Assembly (NCBI RefSeq): GCF_030272705.1
Contig: NZ_JARFYM010000031.1
Location: 1 to 64,000, forward strand
Direction of reading: 5' to 3'
DNA length: 64,000 nt
Source of the DNA: Rhizobium mayense
GTDB taxonomy: Bacteria; Pseudomonadota; Alphaproteobacteria; Rhizobiales; Rhizobiaceae
This document shows positions 8,532 to 16,068 of this stretch, in pieces (position 1 is the stretch's first letter; every line of letters begins with the position of its first letter). The notes beneath the pieces are model-generated. The model had not been told where the DNA came from. It was given only the letters and a program-made list of their open reading frames with translations, and made no database searches. Made by a program: the position numbers and the translations under genes.

Positions 8532-9668
8532 CTAGGATTTGAAGAACATATTGACCAAATCGCCGGGCAGCGTCTGATCGCCCCTTGCAGCTTTCTCCGC
8601 CGTGAAGAACGACTTCAGACTTTCGCGAGCGCCGGGTTCGCGTATGGCACGCGATAGCGCGGCCCTCAGCTGCTCCGTGCGAAGATTGGCATTATCCGGA
8701 CTGCCGCTCATCAAGTGGTTATACAGGATCCTTGCGATGAGAGCGTTCAGCCCAGGGTCCTCTCGGTCACTTTCCGTCAGTTGCCAGCGATCAATCGCCG
8801 AGACGAGGAACTGGAGCTCCTTCGGATCCTTCACCTGCACCGAGTTTGCCAGTATGGCGCTAAGCGATTGGGCACTGGTCAAGCCACTGCCGCCGGCGAG
8901 CATGCCAAGCGTTTGCGTTAAGGCGGCGGTGAGGTAGAGCCGGGTAATCAGGTATATGCCCAGAAATGCCAGCGCGAAGAAATAGACAAGCAGCAGGATC
9001 ACCGGCCCATAGATTTGGCCTTTGTCGGTCCAAAGATATTCCGCGAATCCCTTTACAGACCGAATAATCGTCCCAATCTGTACGAGGGTCGCGCCAATCA
9101 GGAGCGTGGTAAGCCAATCCGATATGCGCTCCAGATTGGTGTTGGCAGCCAACATGGCATTCGTCTTGTCGGCTACGCTGCCGTCTGCGGCCGCACCCGC
9201 GACCGCCGCCCTTGCAGCGGGGTCGAGCGTTCTGGGAATGCCGAAGATGAAGCCCGCGACGCTTCCCGCTGCCGCGGCGGCGGCAGCCACGAGCAAATAG
9301 AGGCCGAAAAACTGGATAAAGGTGGTGTTTGATGAGGCCGGTAGGTTGTAAGCCGCGAGAAAAGCCACCGCTACCCCGAAAAGACCGAAGAGGCAGGTGA
9401 TAGCTCCAATCTGGTAGGATGCATCATTGATCCTCCTCTCGCCGTCTTTAAGTTCCTGTACCGCGTGGCCGTTTCGCCGCCGCAAGTTATAATGCACAAG
9501 CGCGATACCTCCGCTGCAAACGACCAAAGCGCCCACAAGCGGCCAAACTGGCGGACCTGTCGCCGTGCTATCCGCACCGGCCGCCAGCCTGGGCCAAAAG
9601 AGCCCGAGCCCAAGGAGAATGCAGAATTCCTTCCGGAAATATCGATTTGGACAATTGCCATGGCGCAT
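8532..9668 (-). CDS. Multi-spanning membrane protein of unknown family
   Basis: A 378-residue protein with hydrophobic segments at about 15-32, 43-62, 88-110, 120-147, 190-210 and 222-250, then a soluble C-terminal third. The phrases GFIFGIPRTL and NTNLERISDWLTTLLIGATL recur in many uncharacterised bacterial membrane proteins, but I cannot name a family with confidence. The start is uncertain because no good ribosome-binding site precedes the ATG at 9668. It sits 30 bases downstream of the cell-wall hydrolase gene and upstream of the DUF2235 gene, so co-transcription is likely. An immunity or anchoring role for its neighbours is a guess only. Confidence 0.65.
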   Translation of the reverse strand: MRHGNCPNRYFRKEFCILLGLGLFWPRLAAGADSTATGPPVWPLVGALVVCSGGIALVHYNLRRRNGHAVQELKDGERRINDASYQIGAITCLFGLFGVAVAFLAAYNLPASSNTTFIQFFGLYLLVAAAAAAAGSVAGFIFGIPRTLDPAARAAVAGAAADGSVADKTNAMLAANTNLERISDWLTTLLIGATLVQIGTIIRSVKGFAEYLWTDKGQIYGPVILLLVYFFALAFLGIYLITRLYLTAALTQTLGMLAGGSGLTSAQSLSAILANSVQVKDPKELQFLVSAIDRWQLTESDREDPGLNALIARILYNHLMSGSPDNANLRTEQLRAALSRAIREPGARESLKSFFTAEKAARGDQTLPGDLVNMFFKS

Positions 9669-9698
9669 TTGCAGCTCGCTCGTTCGTTCTGCCCTTTG

Positions 9699-11120
9699 CT
9701 AGAGGGTCACCACCCCATCGTTTGTGAGCTGCTTCAAGATGACCGCAGCGCCGGGTTGCTTCGAAACGGCATCGTTGCTCCAGACGCCGTCGCCGATGTA
9801 CTTTCCTTTCTTGTAGTAATTGGAATAGCTCCAGAGATAAGCGGTCGCATGTTTCTTGCGCCGTGGGCCCATGCCATTGAATTTTTCGAACAGGTATAGG
9901 ATTCGGCTCAAGCTCCAATCCGATTGATCGGTGTAGCCCTCGTAGGCAAGAGCGTCCCGAGCGCTTTCTTCCCAGCTGAAGTTCGAGCGGTCCGGTGCCG
10001 GGCGTCCTTTGGGTACGTGGAAGGTGGGCGCAGTCAGAGGGTCGCCGTTGTGAAGATGCGTCTTGAAAACGCCAACGTCCCCCGATGCCTCCATTGCATG
10101 AAGCAGGGCGACAAAGAACCAAGGCATGTTTTCGCCAGGTTTGCCCTTCAACGTTGTGATGAATGATTCGTACCGTGGGCGGTTGTTCGCAATGCGCCGC
10201 GCCAGTTCGCTAATTTCTTCCCTTTTGTCTTGAACGACGCAGGTCGCGAAGAGGCGCTGATACTCGTTCTTGATATTGCCGTAGCTTGTCGAGTCCATCA
10301 CTATCGCGCCAAAGTCGTCTGTCTGAAGAGCCATGGGCGTACTTGTGTGGTTATCGCTGGCCGAACCGCCGTTTGGGTTGCCGTCGAGTGATTGTGTCTC
10401 GTCAGGCCAGTACGGGAGGCCCAATGCCGCGCCGGTTTGAGGACCGACTTCGCCATCGGCAACGAGGCCCGTTGCGGCTTGGAAGGAATACACGGCTGCC
10501 TCAGTCGCGGGACCGAAAAGGCCGTCCACTTTTCCTGGATCGCACCCTTTATCTTTCAAGGCAATCTGTAGTTCCACGACATGGTCGTCGAAGATCGGCT
10601 CCTGTTGCTGCCTTAGGATCAATACTGTCGCAGCGCCGTTCTCAGCATCGCTGTTATTAGCTAGGCTCTGCGAATAGTCCACGCCGGGGAGAAGAACACC
10701 CAAATCCCAGCGTCGCCCTGCTATGGGGCCGATGCGAACCCCATATTGTGCACCTGCCGCCTCGTAGACGCGGCCGTCACCGATTGCTATCGCCACGTGG
10801 CCGATGCGCTTGATCGGCGAGTTCACAGGCTTCCTGATCAAAAAAGCGCCGGGAGTACCCGTTGCGACCGATACGGGAACTTGCCGACTGCTCGATTGAG
10901 CTTCATTGGCCCAATAACCAGAGTAAGGATCTGCGTGTTCCAAGTCGTTCGAGCCGCAGCCGAAGATGATCCCATAGGTTTGGTAGGCTAGCCATGAGCA
11001 ATATTCAGCACAATCCCAAGGGCCATGCCAAGAAGCATTCGCCAGGGGAGCATGCGCTCCCAATACATATTTTTCTCCAAGATGATCGGCGGCATTCTTT
11101 AGAATTTCATCCCCACCCAT
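9699..11120 (-). CDS. Modular peptidoglycan hydrolase (CHAP/NlpC-like, PG-binding, lysozyme-like)
   Basis: A 473-residue three-part protein. Residues about 1-150 look like a Cys-His amidase/endopeptidase of the CHAP or NlpC/P60 kind, with Cys37 in GPWDCAEYCSWLAY and His108 in KRIGHVAIAIGDGRVYEAAG. Residues about 175-235 form a PG_binding_1 domain (VDGLFGPATEAAVYSFQ). Residues about 290-430 contain PWFFVALLHAMEAS and THLHNGDPLTAPT, as in lysozyme-family proteins. No signal peptide is visible, so release would need a holin-like, lysis or secretion route. GGAGGGG precedes the ATG closely. It heads a co-directional group with the membrane and DUF2235 genes. A phage origin is possible, but no other phage gene is nearby. 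Confidence 0.75.
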   Translation of the reverse strand: MGGDEILKNAADHLGEKYVLGAHAPLANASWHGPWDCAEYCSWLAYQTYGIIFGCGSNDLEHADPYSGYWANEAQSSSRQVPVSVATGTPGAFLIRKPVNSPIKRIGHVAIAIGDGRVYEAAGAQYGVRIGPIAGRRWDLGVLLPGVDYSQSLANNSDAENGAATVLILRQQQEPIFDDHVVELQIALKDKGCDPGKVDGLFGPATEAAVYSFQAATGLVADGEVGPQTGAALGLPYWPDETQSLDGNPNGGSASDNHTSTPMALQTDDFGAIVMDSTSYGNIKNEYQRLFATCVVQDKREEISELARRIANNRPRYESFITTLKGKPGENMPWFFVALLHAMEASGDVGVFKTHLHNGDPLTAPTFHVPKGRPAPDRSNFSWEESARDALAYEGYTDQSDWSLSRILYLFEKFNGMGPRRKKHATAYLWSYSNYYKKGKYIGDGVWSNDAVSKQPGAAVILKQLTNDGVVTL

Positions 11121-11507
11121 AACCCCTCCATAAGCACAAAGGAGTACGCAACCGCAAATTACTTGCAGGTTTGTACATCGTGACAGTAGAGAGGCGCCCC
11201 CTGGAAATATTAATGCGGCACTTGATAAGGAAATGCAATCACAAATTTATTAGCTAACGCGAATGTATTGTCTTTGCAGTTATCTCTGGTTTATCAGACC
11301 CGCAGCAGAATTCGGTTAGGTTCCTCCCGGTCTAAGTCCGGCCACCGGATTGTTCGACACATAAATCCGGCGGATCGGGGCCATCAATTTAAGCGGGTTC
11401 GTGATGTCCTGGCGGACATTCCGCATTGGCCAGCTGAGCCTTTGCGGTCGCCTCGGAGCAGCCGAGGTCAAGCAGACGTCGGTCGCGCGGCACGATCCGA
11501 TGACCCT
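11121..11507. other. Intergenic stretch between two minus-strand genes
   Basis: The half next to 11121 is AT-richer and should hold the promoter of the peptidoglycan hydrolase gene. The half next to the Rieske/FAD reductase looks coding in composition on the minus strand, but I see no start site or recognisable protein there. Nothing else is supported. Confidence 0.35.
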
Positions 11508-13040
11508 TCAGGCCGTGCCCCTTTCCATCGCCAGTTCTGCCTCGAGGCTTTCGGTATCGCGGAAGATCGTGACGACCGCCAGAACCTGGCCGCCACGCTT
11601 GAAGCGCAGGAGACAGTCCTTCGCGGCAATGTCCCCCTCGAGGTCGATTGCATCCCATCCCTCGGCATGGCCGACATAGTTGATCGGAATGTCGTAATGC
11701 TGGCTCCAGAAGAATGGCACATCCGTGAACTTTACCCGGCGTCCGAGCATGTTGAGCGCCGCGGTCGCACCTTGCCTTTGCGCCACCACCCAGTGCTCCA
11801 CCCTGATGTTCGCGCCGCTGCGGGGGTCGGGCCACCGGGCGATATCGCCGGCCGCATATATCCCTGGCACGCTGGTCTCGAGATAGGCATCGACCAGGAC
11901 GCCCCGATCGGTGGTGAGACCGGCTGCCTCTGCGAGATCGACCCGTGGCCGCACGCCGATGCCGGCAACAATCAAGTCGGCGGCCAGCGTGCTGCCGCTT
12001 TTCAGTACGACCTGGTCCGAGCCGATGCTCGTCGCGGTTTCGCCAAGATGGAAGACGACGCCATTTTCCTCGTGCAGCCTGCGGATGAAGTCGCCCATTT
12101 TGGGGCCAAGCACTCGCTCCATCGGTCGTTCCTCAGGTGCCACTACATGCACTTCGACACCGCGGGTCCGAAGGGACGCGGCAACCTCGAGGCCGATGAA
12201 GCTGGCGCCGAGCACGACAGCGCACCGCGCTGCGCCAATTTGCGCGATAATCCTGCGGCTGTCGGCAAGCGAGCGCAGTGTGTGGACATGAGGCTGATCA
12301 GCGCCGGGTATAGTCAAACGCAGCGGTTCGGCGCCGGTCGCGAGCAGCAATTTGTCGAAGGCGACCTGTTCCCCACCGGCGAGCACGACCTCACGGGCAC
12401 GGACATCGATGCCGGCGACCTTGGTTCCGAGACGCAGTTCGATGTTGTTCTTGGCATAAAAGGCTTCGCTGCGCAGCGGGATCCAGTCTTCGGGAGCCTT
12501 GCCCGCGAGATAGTCCTTCGAAAGGTTGGGGCGGTCGACGGGCGGCGCGTCGTCGTCGCTGATCATGACGATGGCGCCCTGATATTGTTCACGCCGCAAT
12601 CTTTCTGCCGCGGCAAAACCGGCCGCGCCACCGCCGATGAGAACGATCCTTTCAGGAGATGGCCCGGCATTGCTTTCGCGCGCGGCCGGCGAGGGCTTTT
12701 TGCGCTTCTCGCCGACAAAAATCTTTCCATCGCGCTGCTCGACCGACCAGCAAGCGAGCGGTGATAGCGCCGGCGCGCGCAGGGCCTCTCCGGTGCGCAG
12801 GTCGAAGCAGGCGTGATGCCAGGGACAGCGGACGGTGTCGTCGGCGACGAGGCCGTCGATCAGCGGCCCGCCATAGTGCGAACACTTGGCGCCGACCGCG
12901 AATATCTCTGCTCCGCGACGCACCAGGAGCACGGGCTCGCCGTCGCGATGACCGACCAGCTTGCCGCCATCGGGAAGATCGGTGAGCGCAATGCCGAGGG
13001 CCAGATCTGGTCCGTTCGAGTTTGAATTGCTACCGGCCAT
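11508..13040 (-). CDS. Rieske-domain FAD/NAD(P)H-dependent reductase (AIF-like)
   Basis: A fusion of about 510 residues. The N-terminal about 100 residues form a Rieske [2Fe-2S] domain with the ligand pairs CSH and CPWHHACF. The rest is a class I pyridine-nucleotide oxidoreductase with the FAD motif IVLIGGGAAGFAAAERLRR, the NAD(P)H motif CAVVLGASFIGLEVAASL and the second FAD motif GIYAAGDIARWPD. Such proteins pass electrons from NAD(P)H to redox partners, and relatives include ferredoxin reductases and human AIFL. I chose the ATG at 13040 because GGAGGAG lies just before it; an upstream in-frame start at 13142 has no such site. The next gene upstream is hmp, but the intervening hairpin suggests separate transcripts. 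Confidence 0.85.
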   Translation of the reverse strand: MAGSNSNSNGPDLALGIALTDLPDGGKLVGHRDGEPVLLVRRGAEIFAVGAKCSHYGGPLIDGLVADDTVRCPWHHACFDLRTGEALRAPALSPLACWSVEQRDGKIFVGEKRKKPSPAARESNAGPSPERIVLIGGGAAGFAAAERLRREQYQGAIVMISDDDAPPVDRPNLSKDYLAGKAPEDWIPLRSEAFYAKNNIELRLGTKVAGIDVRAREVVLAGGEQVAFDKLLLATGAEPLRLTIPGADQPHVHTLRSLADSRRIIAQIGAARCAVVLGASFIGLEVAASLRTRGVEVHVVAPEERPMERVLGPKMGDFIRRLHEENGVVFHLGETATSIGSDQVVLKSGSTLAADLIVAGIGVRPRVDLAEAAGLTTDRGVLVDAYLETSVPGIYAAGDIARWPDPRSGANIRVEHWVVAQRQGATAALNMLGRRVKFTDVPFFWSQHYDIPINYVGHAEGWDAIDLEGDIAAKDCLLRFKRGGQVLAVVTIFRDTESLEAELAMERGTA

Positions 13041-13357
13041 TTTCTCCTCCGAAGGACACGCTGCCGGGATCGCCCCTTGCGATGTACGGTTACCCGCCAG
13101 GCAGCTTTTCTTGAGTTTTCCGCTATTTCGGCTCTTAGGCAAATGAATTCAGTGCGCGGCGGAGTGGAATTTACCTGATGAAGTCAGATGCGAGTTGCTT
13201 TCAGAAGACAGATAAACGGCGTCGATTTCTGGTCTGAGGAGGGCAGGGGATGTCGCCAGAGCATGTGGATGCGGTCAATGTGCACGGTCACTTTGACGAG
13301 TAAACCCCTCTGGAGGACCCGCGATGTCGATGCTCAGAAGCTGTCGGCATAATAGCA

Positions 13358-13388
13358 TCAGGCGGCGGAGCGAACTCCTGCCGCCTGA
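13358..13388 (-). terminator. Strong hairpin after hmp
   Basis: TCAGGCGGC at 13358-13366 pairs perfectly with GCCGCCTGA at 13380-13388, and GGAG/CTCC pair inside it around a CGAA tetraloop. It lies 9 bases past the hmp stop codon. There is no following run of T, so it may act as an RNA-stabilising hairpin or a non-canonical terminator. Confidence 0.6.
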
Positions 13389-13396
13389 CACTCACC

Positions 13397-14605
13397 TTAA
13401 GCTGCCAGTTCGTCGGCTGGGCCGAAGAACTCGTAGTGGATCCTGTCCTTGGGAACACCCGCCCTGGCAAGTCCATTCACGAACACCGCGAGAAACGGCT
13501 TTGGTCCGCAGAGATAGATGTCGGCATCTCTGAGCGGCGTGTTCTCAGCAAGCCAGTCGAGGGTCACAAAGCCTTCCTGGTCGTAGTGAACGCCCTTCCG
13601 ATCGTCGGAACGCGGCGTGCGATAGAAGATCGTGGACCTCATGCCGTCGCGGCCGAAGGTCAGCTTGCGGACATGATCACCCATCGCATGGACCTTGCCG
13701 TCCTCCGCACCGTGAACGTAGTAAACATTCGCAGCGCTCTCTTTTGCCGCTATGTCTTCGAGCATGCTTACCATTGGTGTCAGGCCGACTCCGCCGCTCA
13801 GCAAGACCACCGGTCGCGACGTATCCTCCTTGAGGAAGAAATCGCCCGCCGGCGGCGCCACCTCAAGCACATCACCGACGGCCACTTGGTCATGCAGGTA
13901 GTTCGAAATCAGGCCCGAGGGCTCGCGCTTGACGGAAATTCTGTATGTCTCACCGTTCGGCGCGGAGGAAATACTGTAGTTGCGGCGGTACTCACCCTTT
14001 CCTGGTACCTCGATCCGGAATGTCAGATACTGACCTGGGCGATGGCGGATGACCGGACCGTTATCTTCCGGCTTTAGGACGAAGGAGGTGATGATGTCGC
14101 TCTCAAGACGCTTCTCTGCGACGCGGAAGCGGCGCCAGCCGGACCACCCGCCCTCAGCAGAGCCCAGCTCGTCGTAGACCTGCTTTTCCCTGCCGATGAG
14201 GATATCCGCCAGGAACCAGTAGGCCTCGCCCCAGGCGGCGAGCACTTCGTCGGTCGCAGCCTCGCCCAGAACCTGTTTGATGGCGGCGAGCAGCGCATTG
14301 GCGACATGCGGATAATGGTGCTCCTGGATCTGAAGGCCCACGTGCTTTTGCGCTATGCGCTCAACCGCCGGCCCGAGCACGCCGAGGTTGTCGATATTTT
14401 GCGCATAGGCGAGGATCGCCTGTGCCAAGGCCTTCGTCTGCCGGCCGCCTTCGCCCTGGTTGGACTGGTTGAAGAGGTTGCGAACCTCCTCGTCCTTGAA
14501 AAGCAGGACATACATGGCGGCGGTGATATCCGTGCCACGGGCCGCAAGGGCAGGTACGGTGGCCTGCACGATTGCCTTGGTTGCCGCGCTCAATTCTTTG
14601 GCCAT
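13397..14605 (-). CDS. hmp: Flavohaemoglobin, nitric oxide dioxygenase
   Basis: A 402-residue cytoplasmic enzyme that converts nitric oxide to nitrate using O2 and NAD(P)H. The globin domain (about 1-140) has the B10 Tyr in AAMYVLLF, the distal Gln in ALAQAILAYAQN and the proximal haem His in KHVGLQIQEHHYPHV. The FAD domain (about 155-260) has RRNYSISSAP, and the NAD domain has LLSGGVGLTPMVSML and YLCGPKPFL. The length is normal for Hmp. An NsrR-like operator lies about 50-70 bases upstream, fitting induction by nitric oxide. In rhizobia the role is defence against NO from host plants or denitrification. Confidence 0.95.
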   Translation of the reverse strand: MAKELSAATKAIVQATVPALAARGTDITAAMYVLLFKDEEVRNLFNQSNQGEGGRQTKALAQAILAYAQNIDNLGVLGPAVERIAQKHVGLQIQEHHYPHVANALLAAIKQVLGEAATDEVLAAWGEAYWFLADILIGREKQVYDELGSAEGGWSGWRRFRVAEKRLESDIITSFVLKPEDNGPVIRHRPGQYLTFRIEVPGKGEYRRNYSISSAPNGETYRISVKREPSGLISNYLHDQVAVGDVLEVAPPAGDFFLKEDTSRPVVLLSGGVGLTPMVSMLEDIAAKESAANVYYVHGAEDGKVHAMGDHVRKLTFGRDGMRSTIFYRTPRSDDRKGVHYDQEGFVTLDWLAENTPLRDADIYLCGPKPFLAVFVNGLARAGVPKDRIHYEFFGPADELAA

Positions 14606-14653
14606 TTCGGATCTCCATGATTTCGATGATAGCGGGATCGATTTATGGCCTTA

Positions 14654-14676
14654 AACATTCATCTACAATATATCTT
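14654..14676 (-). promoter_or_regulatory. Putative NsrR operator upstream of hmp
   Basis: The plus-strand halves AACATTCATCT and CAATATATCTT, separated by one base, match the known E. coli NsrR consensus (AAGATGCATTT, one base, AAATGCATCTT) at 16 of 22 positions with identical spacing. The site lies 48-71 bases before the hmp start. NsrR is a Rrf2-family Fe-S repressor inactivated by nitric oxide. The nsrR gene itself is not in the window. Confidence 0.5.
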
Positions 14677-14809
14677 TTAGTTGCTAGGCTGTTCTGTGCG
14701 GTTCTGTCACAGGCGGGTGCAGTGAAAACGGGGTGGCATACGGGACGACTTGGGGGCTCGCGTAGGGGGCTGATAGTCGCGATCTGGCCGGTGTTAGAGC
14801 AGATCCTGT

Positions 14810-15756
14810 TCAATCCGGGTCATATCCGGCAGCCCTGAAGTAGTTGGCGCATTCTGGAGGAGTGAAGCGGGGTATCAAAGCACCGACTGCGTCCCACAAG
14901 GCATCGATCTTCCTCTCGGCCCTGCCGCGCAACATGGCCTTCAGTTTCGAGAATGCGTTTTCGATGGGATTGAAGTTGGGGCTATAGGGCGGGGGGAACA
15001 TGAGCTTGGCACCGACACGCTCGATGGCATCGCGCACACCGGATGTTTTGTGGGCCGGTAGGTTGTCCATCACCACAACGTCACCGGCCTGAAGGGTCGG
15101 CAACAACACCTGCTCGACGTAGGCCAGAAAGACGTTACCGTTCATGGCGCCATCGTAGACAAACGGTGCGGTCATTCCGGTGAGGCGCAACGCTCCGGTA
15201 AAGGTCGTTGTTTTCCAATGGCCATGCGGCACACCGGCTCGGCAACGGTCGCCTCGAAGTGCACGTCCGCGCAGACGTGCCATCTTCGTCGAAAGGCCGG
15301 TTTCGTCTATGAAGATGAGTTTGTCCGGATCGAGGTCGAGCTGACCATCGAACCAGACGCGCCGGCGCTTCAGGACATCCGGCCGGTCTTGCTCCAGTGC
15401 ATGTGCGGACTTTTTTTAAACGTCCATCCGCGGCCTCGCAGCCAGGCACCGAGCGCGCTCCGGCTAATCCTCAATTGCCGTTCAATGGACAAGCGCCCGA
15501 CCATTTCATCGAGCGTAATATCTTTGCGCTCTTCGATCAGCTCAACAACGAATGCCTCGTGCGCATCCAGCGCAGACGGTCGTCTCCAACCTTGCGGCCG
15601 CGACGTCGGTTCACCGTCTTTCGCTCTTGCGATCCACCGTATTGCCGTCGAAATCCCAACTCCGAACCGAGCTGCGGCCTGCCGCGCCGACATGCCCGAC
15701 GCAGACGCCTTCAATACGCGTAACCGAAGATCATCGCTCAGTGCCTGTGCCATCAT
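14810..15756 (-). CDS. IS630-family transposase, two frames joined by -1 frameshift
   Basis: The first frame (15756 to 15370) encodes 128 residues with a helix-turn-helix region (MSARQAAARFGVGISTAIRW) and the phrase LGAWLRGRGWTFKK. The second frame, one base back, runs to 14810 and holds the DDE catalytic core: IFIDETGLSTKMARLRG (first Asp), VVVMDNLPAHKT (second Asp) and PPYSPNFNPIENAFSKLK (Glu). The frames meet at the slippery run at 15410-15416, where a -1 shift gives a continuous protein of about 315 residues, the usual size. Both halves and the element ends look intact, so the element may still be active. Confidence 0.8.
15410..15416 (-). other. Predicted -1 ribosomal frameshift site in the transposase
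   Basis: On the minus strand the heptamer A AAA AAG occupies 15416-15410, inside a run of seven A. Reading AAA AAA in the first frame and slipping back one base gives AAG TCC, which is exactly in phase with the catalytic-domain frame. This is the classical slippery heptamer used by insertion sequences. A downstream stimulating structure was not assessed. Confidence 0.6.
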
Positions 15757-15916
15757 CCACCTTTTCGCTGTGGATGTTGAATCAGATACGGCTCGCTACG
15801 TCACCTCACAATCGATTCATCGATCGCAGGACCTGCTCTAGCCGTCGGAAACGCCAGTTTAGCGGGCGGGAATTGTCCCGGCCTCGAGACCGGCTGGATC
15901 CTGTCGCCGCTTGTTT

Positions 15917-15942
15917 GCCGCCGGTAGTGAGAGGCCGGCGGC
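15917..15942 (-). repeat. Inverted repeat downstream of the ribitol operon
   Basis: GCCGCCGG at 15917-15924 pairs with CCGGCGGC at 15935-15942 around a 10-base loop. It lies about 127 bases after the stop of the last operon gene (the kinase, ending 16069). No T-run follows, so it is a candidate 3-prime-end hairpin rather than a certain terminator. Confidence 0.35.
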
Positions 15943-16068
15943 TTAGTCATGGCAAACGGAGAGGGCTGCAGACGCCCAGCAGCAGATAATGGGTTTGATC
16001 CGGCTTGTACGATCACATCCACGATCACCAGGCTGAGCCTGAACAATCACATCGCGACGCGCTCGCCA

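Larger units (their letters stand above)
14797..15838 (-). mobile_element. IS630-family insertion sequence, apparently complete
   Basis: The ends form an inverted repeat: GAGCAGATCCTG at the left and, on the other strand, GAGCAGGTCCTG at the right. Each is bordered by TA (14795-14796 and 15839-15840), the target duplication typical of the IS630/Tc1-mariner group. The element is about 1.04 kb and holds one transposase encoded in two overlapping frames. It sits between hmp and the ribitol operon and interrupts no recognisable gene. Confidence 0.8.

Noticed and set aside
11268..12764. Long plus-strand open frame opposite the Rieske/FAD reductase (498 codons)
   Set aside because: It is the mirror of a strongly conserved minus-strand gene in GC-rich DNA; its predicted protein is Arg/His/Asp-rich with no domain and no ribosome-binding site.
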